From assembly GCA_947174625.1 (NCBI GenBank), contig CAMWJT010000089.1, forward strand, positions 1-5,725: DNA of 5,725 bases, given 5' to 3'. The DNA is from an uncultured Ruminococcus sp. Its GTDB lineage: Bacteria > Bacillota > Clostridia > Oscillospirales > Ruminococcaceae. A program made the position numbers and the translations under genes. Shown here in pieces: positions 5,476 to 5,725 of the stretch. Positions within the stretch are counted from its first letter, which is position 1. Each line of letters opens with the position of its first letter. Below the pieces are notes generated by a model, which had not been told where the DNA came from, made no database searches, and saw only the letters and a list, made by a program, of their open reading frames with translations.

Positions 5476-5725
5476 CTATTCTGAAGATAACTTATACAAA
5501 TTGATAATATCATCATAATTATAGTTGCATTTTTCAAACTTATTCATAAGTTCCGATGCTTTCATATTACTTTTTAATATCTTAGACAATGCAAGATAAT
5601 CTTCTCTATGTGCACTATCTTTGTTATTTACGAGATCTCTGTTAATATCAATTTTATTATAATGGAATCCAAAATCGTTATTACCACATACAGACATGTA
5701 ATGCGTGATTTCACACCCAATATAG
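5476..5725 (-). CDS. 3' end of an unrecognised AT-rich gene cut by the window edge
   Basis: On the minus strand a frame ends at a TAG at 5478-5476 and stays open to the right edge, giving at least 82 residues. An internal ATG lies at 5697, but the frame upstream is open (it reads YIGCEITHY before that Met), and no ribosome site is obvious there, so it is more likely a C-terminal fragment than a 73-residue gene. The visible part is rich in Asn, Lys, Asp and Tyr, ends with a probable helical pair (ALSKILKSNMKASELMNKF, then a short Tyr/Asn-rich turn and a last helix) and has no signal or membrane segment. No family was recognised. The stretch 5461-5725 is about 27% G+C by hand count, far below the other genes here, which suggests horizontally acquired or accessory DNA. 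Confidence 0.6.
   Translation of the reverse strand, partial: YIGCEITHYMSVCGNNDFGFHYNKIDINRDLVNNKDSAHREDYLALSKILKSNMKASELMNKFEKCNYNYDDIINLYKLSSE

Overview
This window looks like chromosomal DNA from a Gram-positive, low-to-mid GC Firmicute, most likely a Clostridia/Ruminococcus-type gut bacterium. The organism call is an inference from gene content and signals: AGGAG-type ribosome sites, near-consensus SigA promoters with 17-bp spacers, U-tailed intrinsic terminators, a membrane-anchored L,D-transpeptidase with PG-binding_4-like repeats, and a short tetramer-type cytidine deaminase. By eye the coding DNA is in the mid-40s % GC.

Layout, left to right. (1) Positions 1-74, minus strand: the first 24 codons of a gene running off the left edge, possibly the ribosome maturation factor RimP. 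It is preceded by an unusually structured leader (about 75-202) with three adjacent hairpins and its own extended -10 promoter (209-237). (2) 262-1515, minus strand: a complete DUF1015 (COG4198) protein of unknown function, driven by a textbook TTGACA-N17-TATAAT promoter. (3) 1516-1735: a divergent AT-rich control region with an inverted repeat between two promoters. (4) 1736-3745, plus strand: an L,D-transpeptidase with a 197-residue cytoplasmic tail, a charge-segregated low-complexity linker, one membrane helix, two probable PG-binding_4-like domains and a C-terminal YkuD domain. A strong terminator follows. (5) 3900-5418, plus strand: a two-gene operon, ychF (Obg-family ATPase) and cdd (cytidine deaminase), overlapping by 8 bp, with its own promoter and a bidirectional terminator. 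(6) 5476-5725, minus strand: the 3' end of an unrecognised, very AT-rich gene entering from the right edge.

Most of the window is core housekeeping: ribosome/translation-associated factors (YchF, possible RimP), pyrimidine salvage (Cdd) and cell-wall 3-3 cross-linking (the transpeptidase). No mobile element, CRISPR array, tRNA or rRNA is visible. No convincing multi-gene novel system is present. The best leads are the structured leader in front of the left-edge gene, the extreme CCGG excess with complete absence of GGCC, the long charged cytoplasmic tail of the transpeptidase, and the compositionally foreign gene at the right edge. No intergenic stretch exceeds 300 bases.
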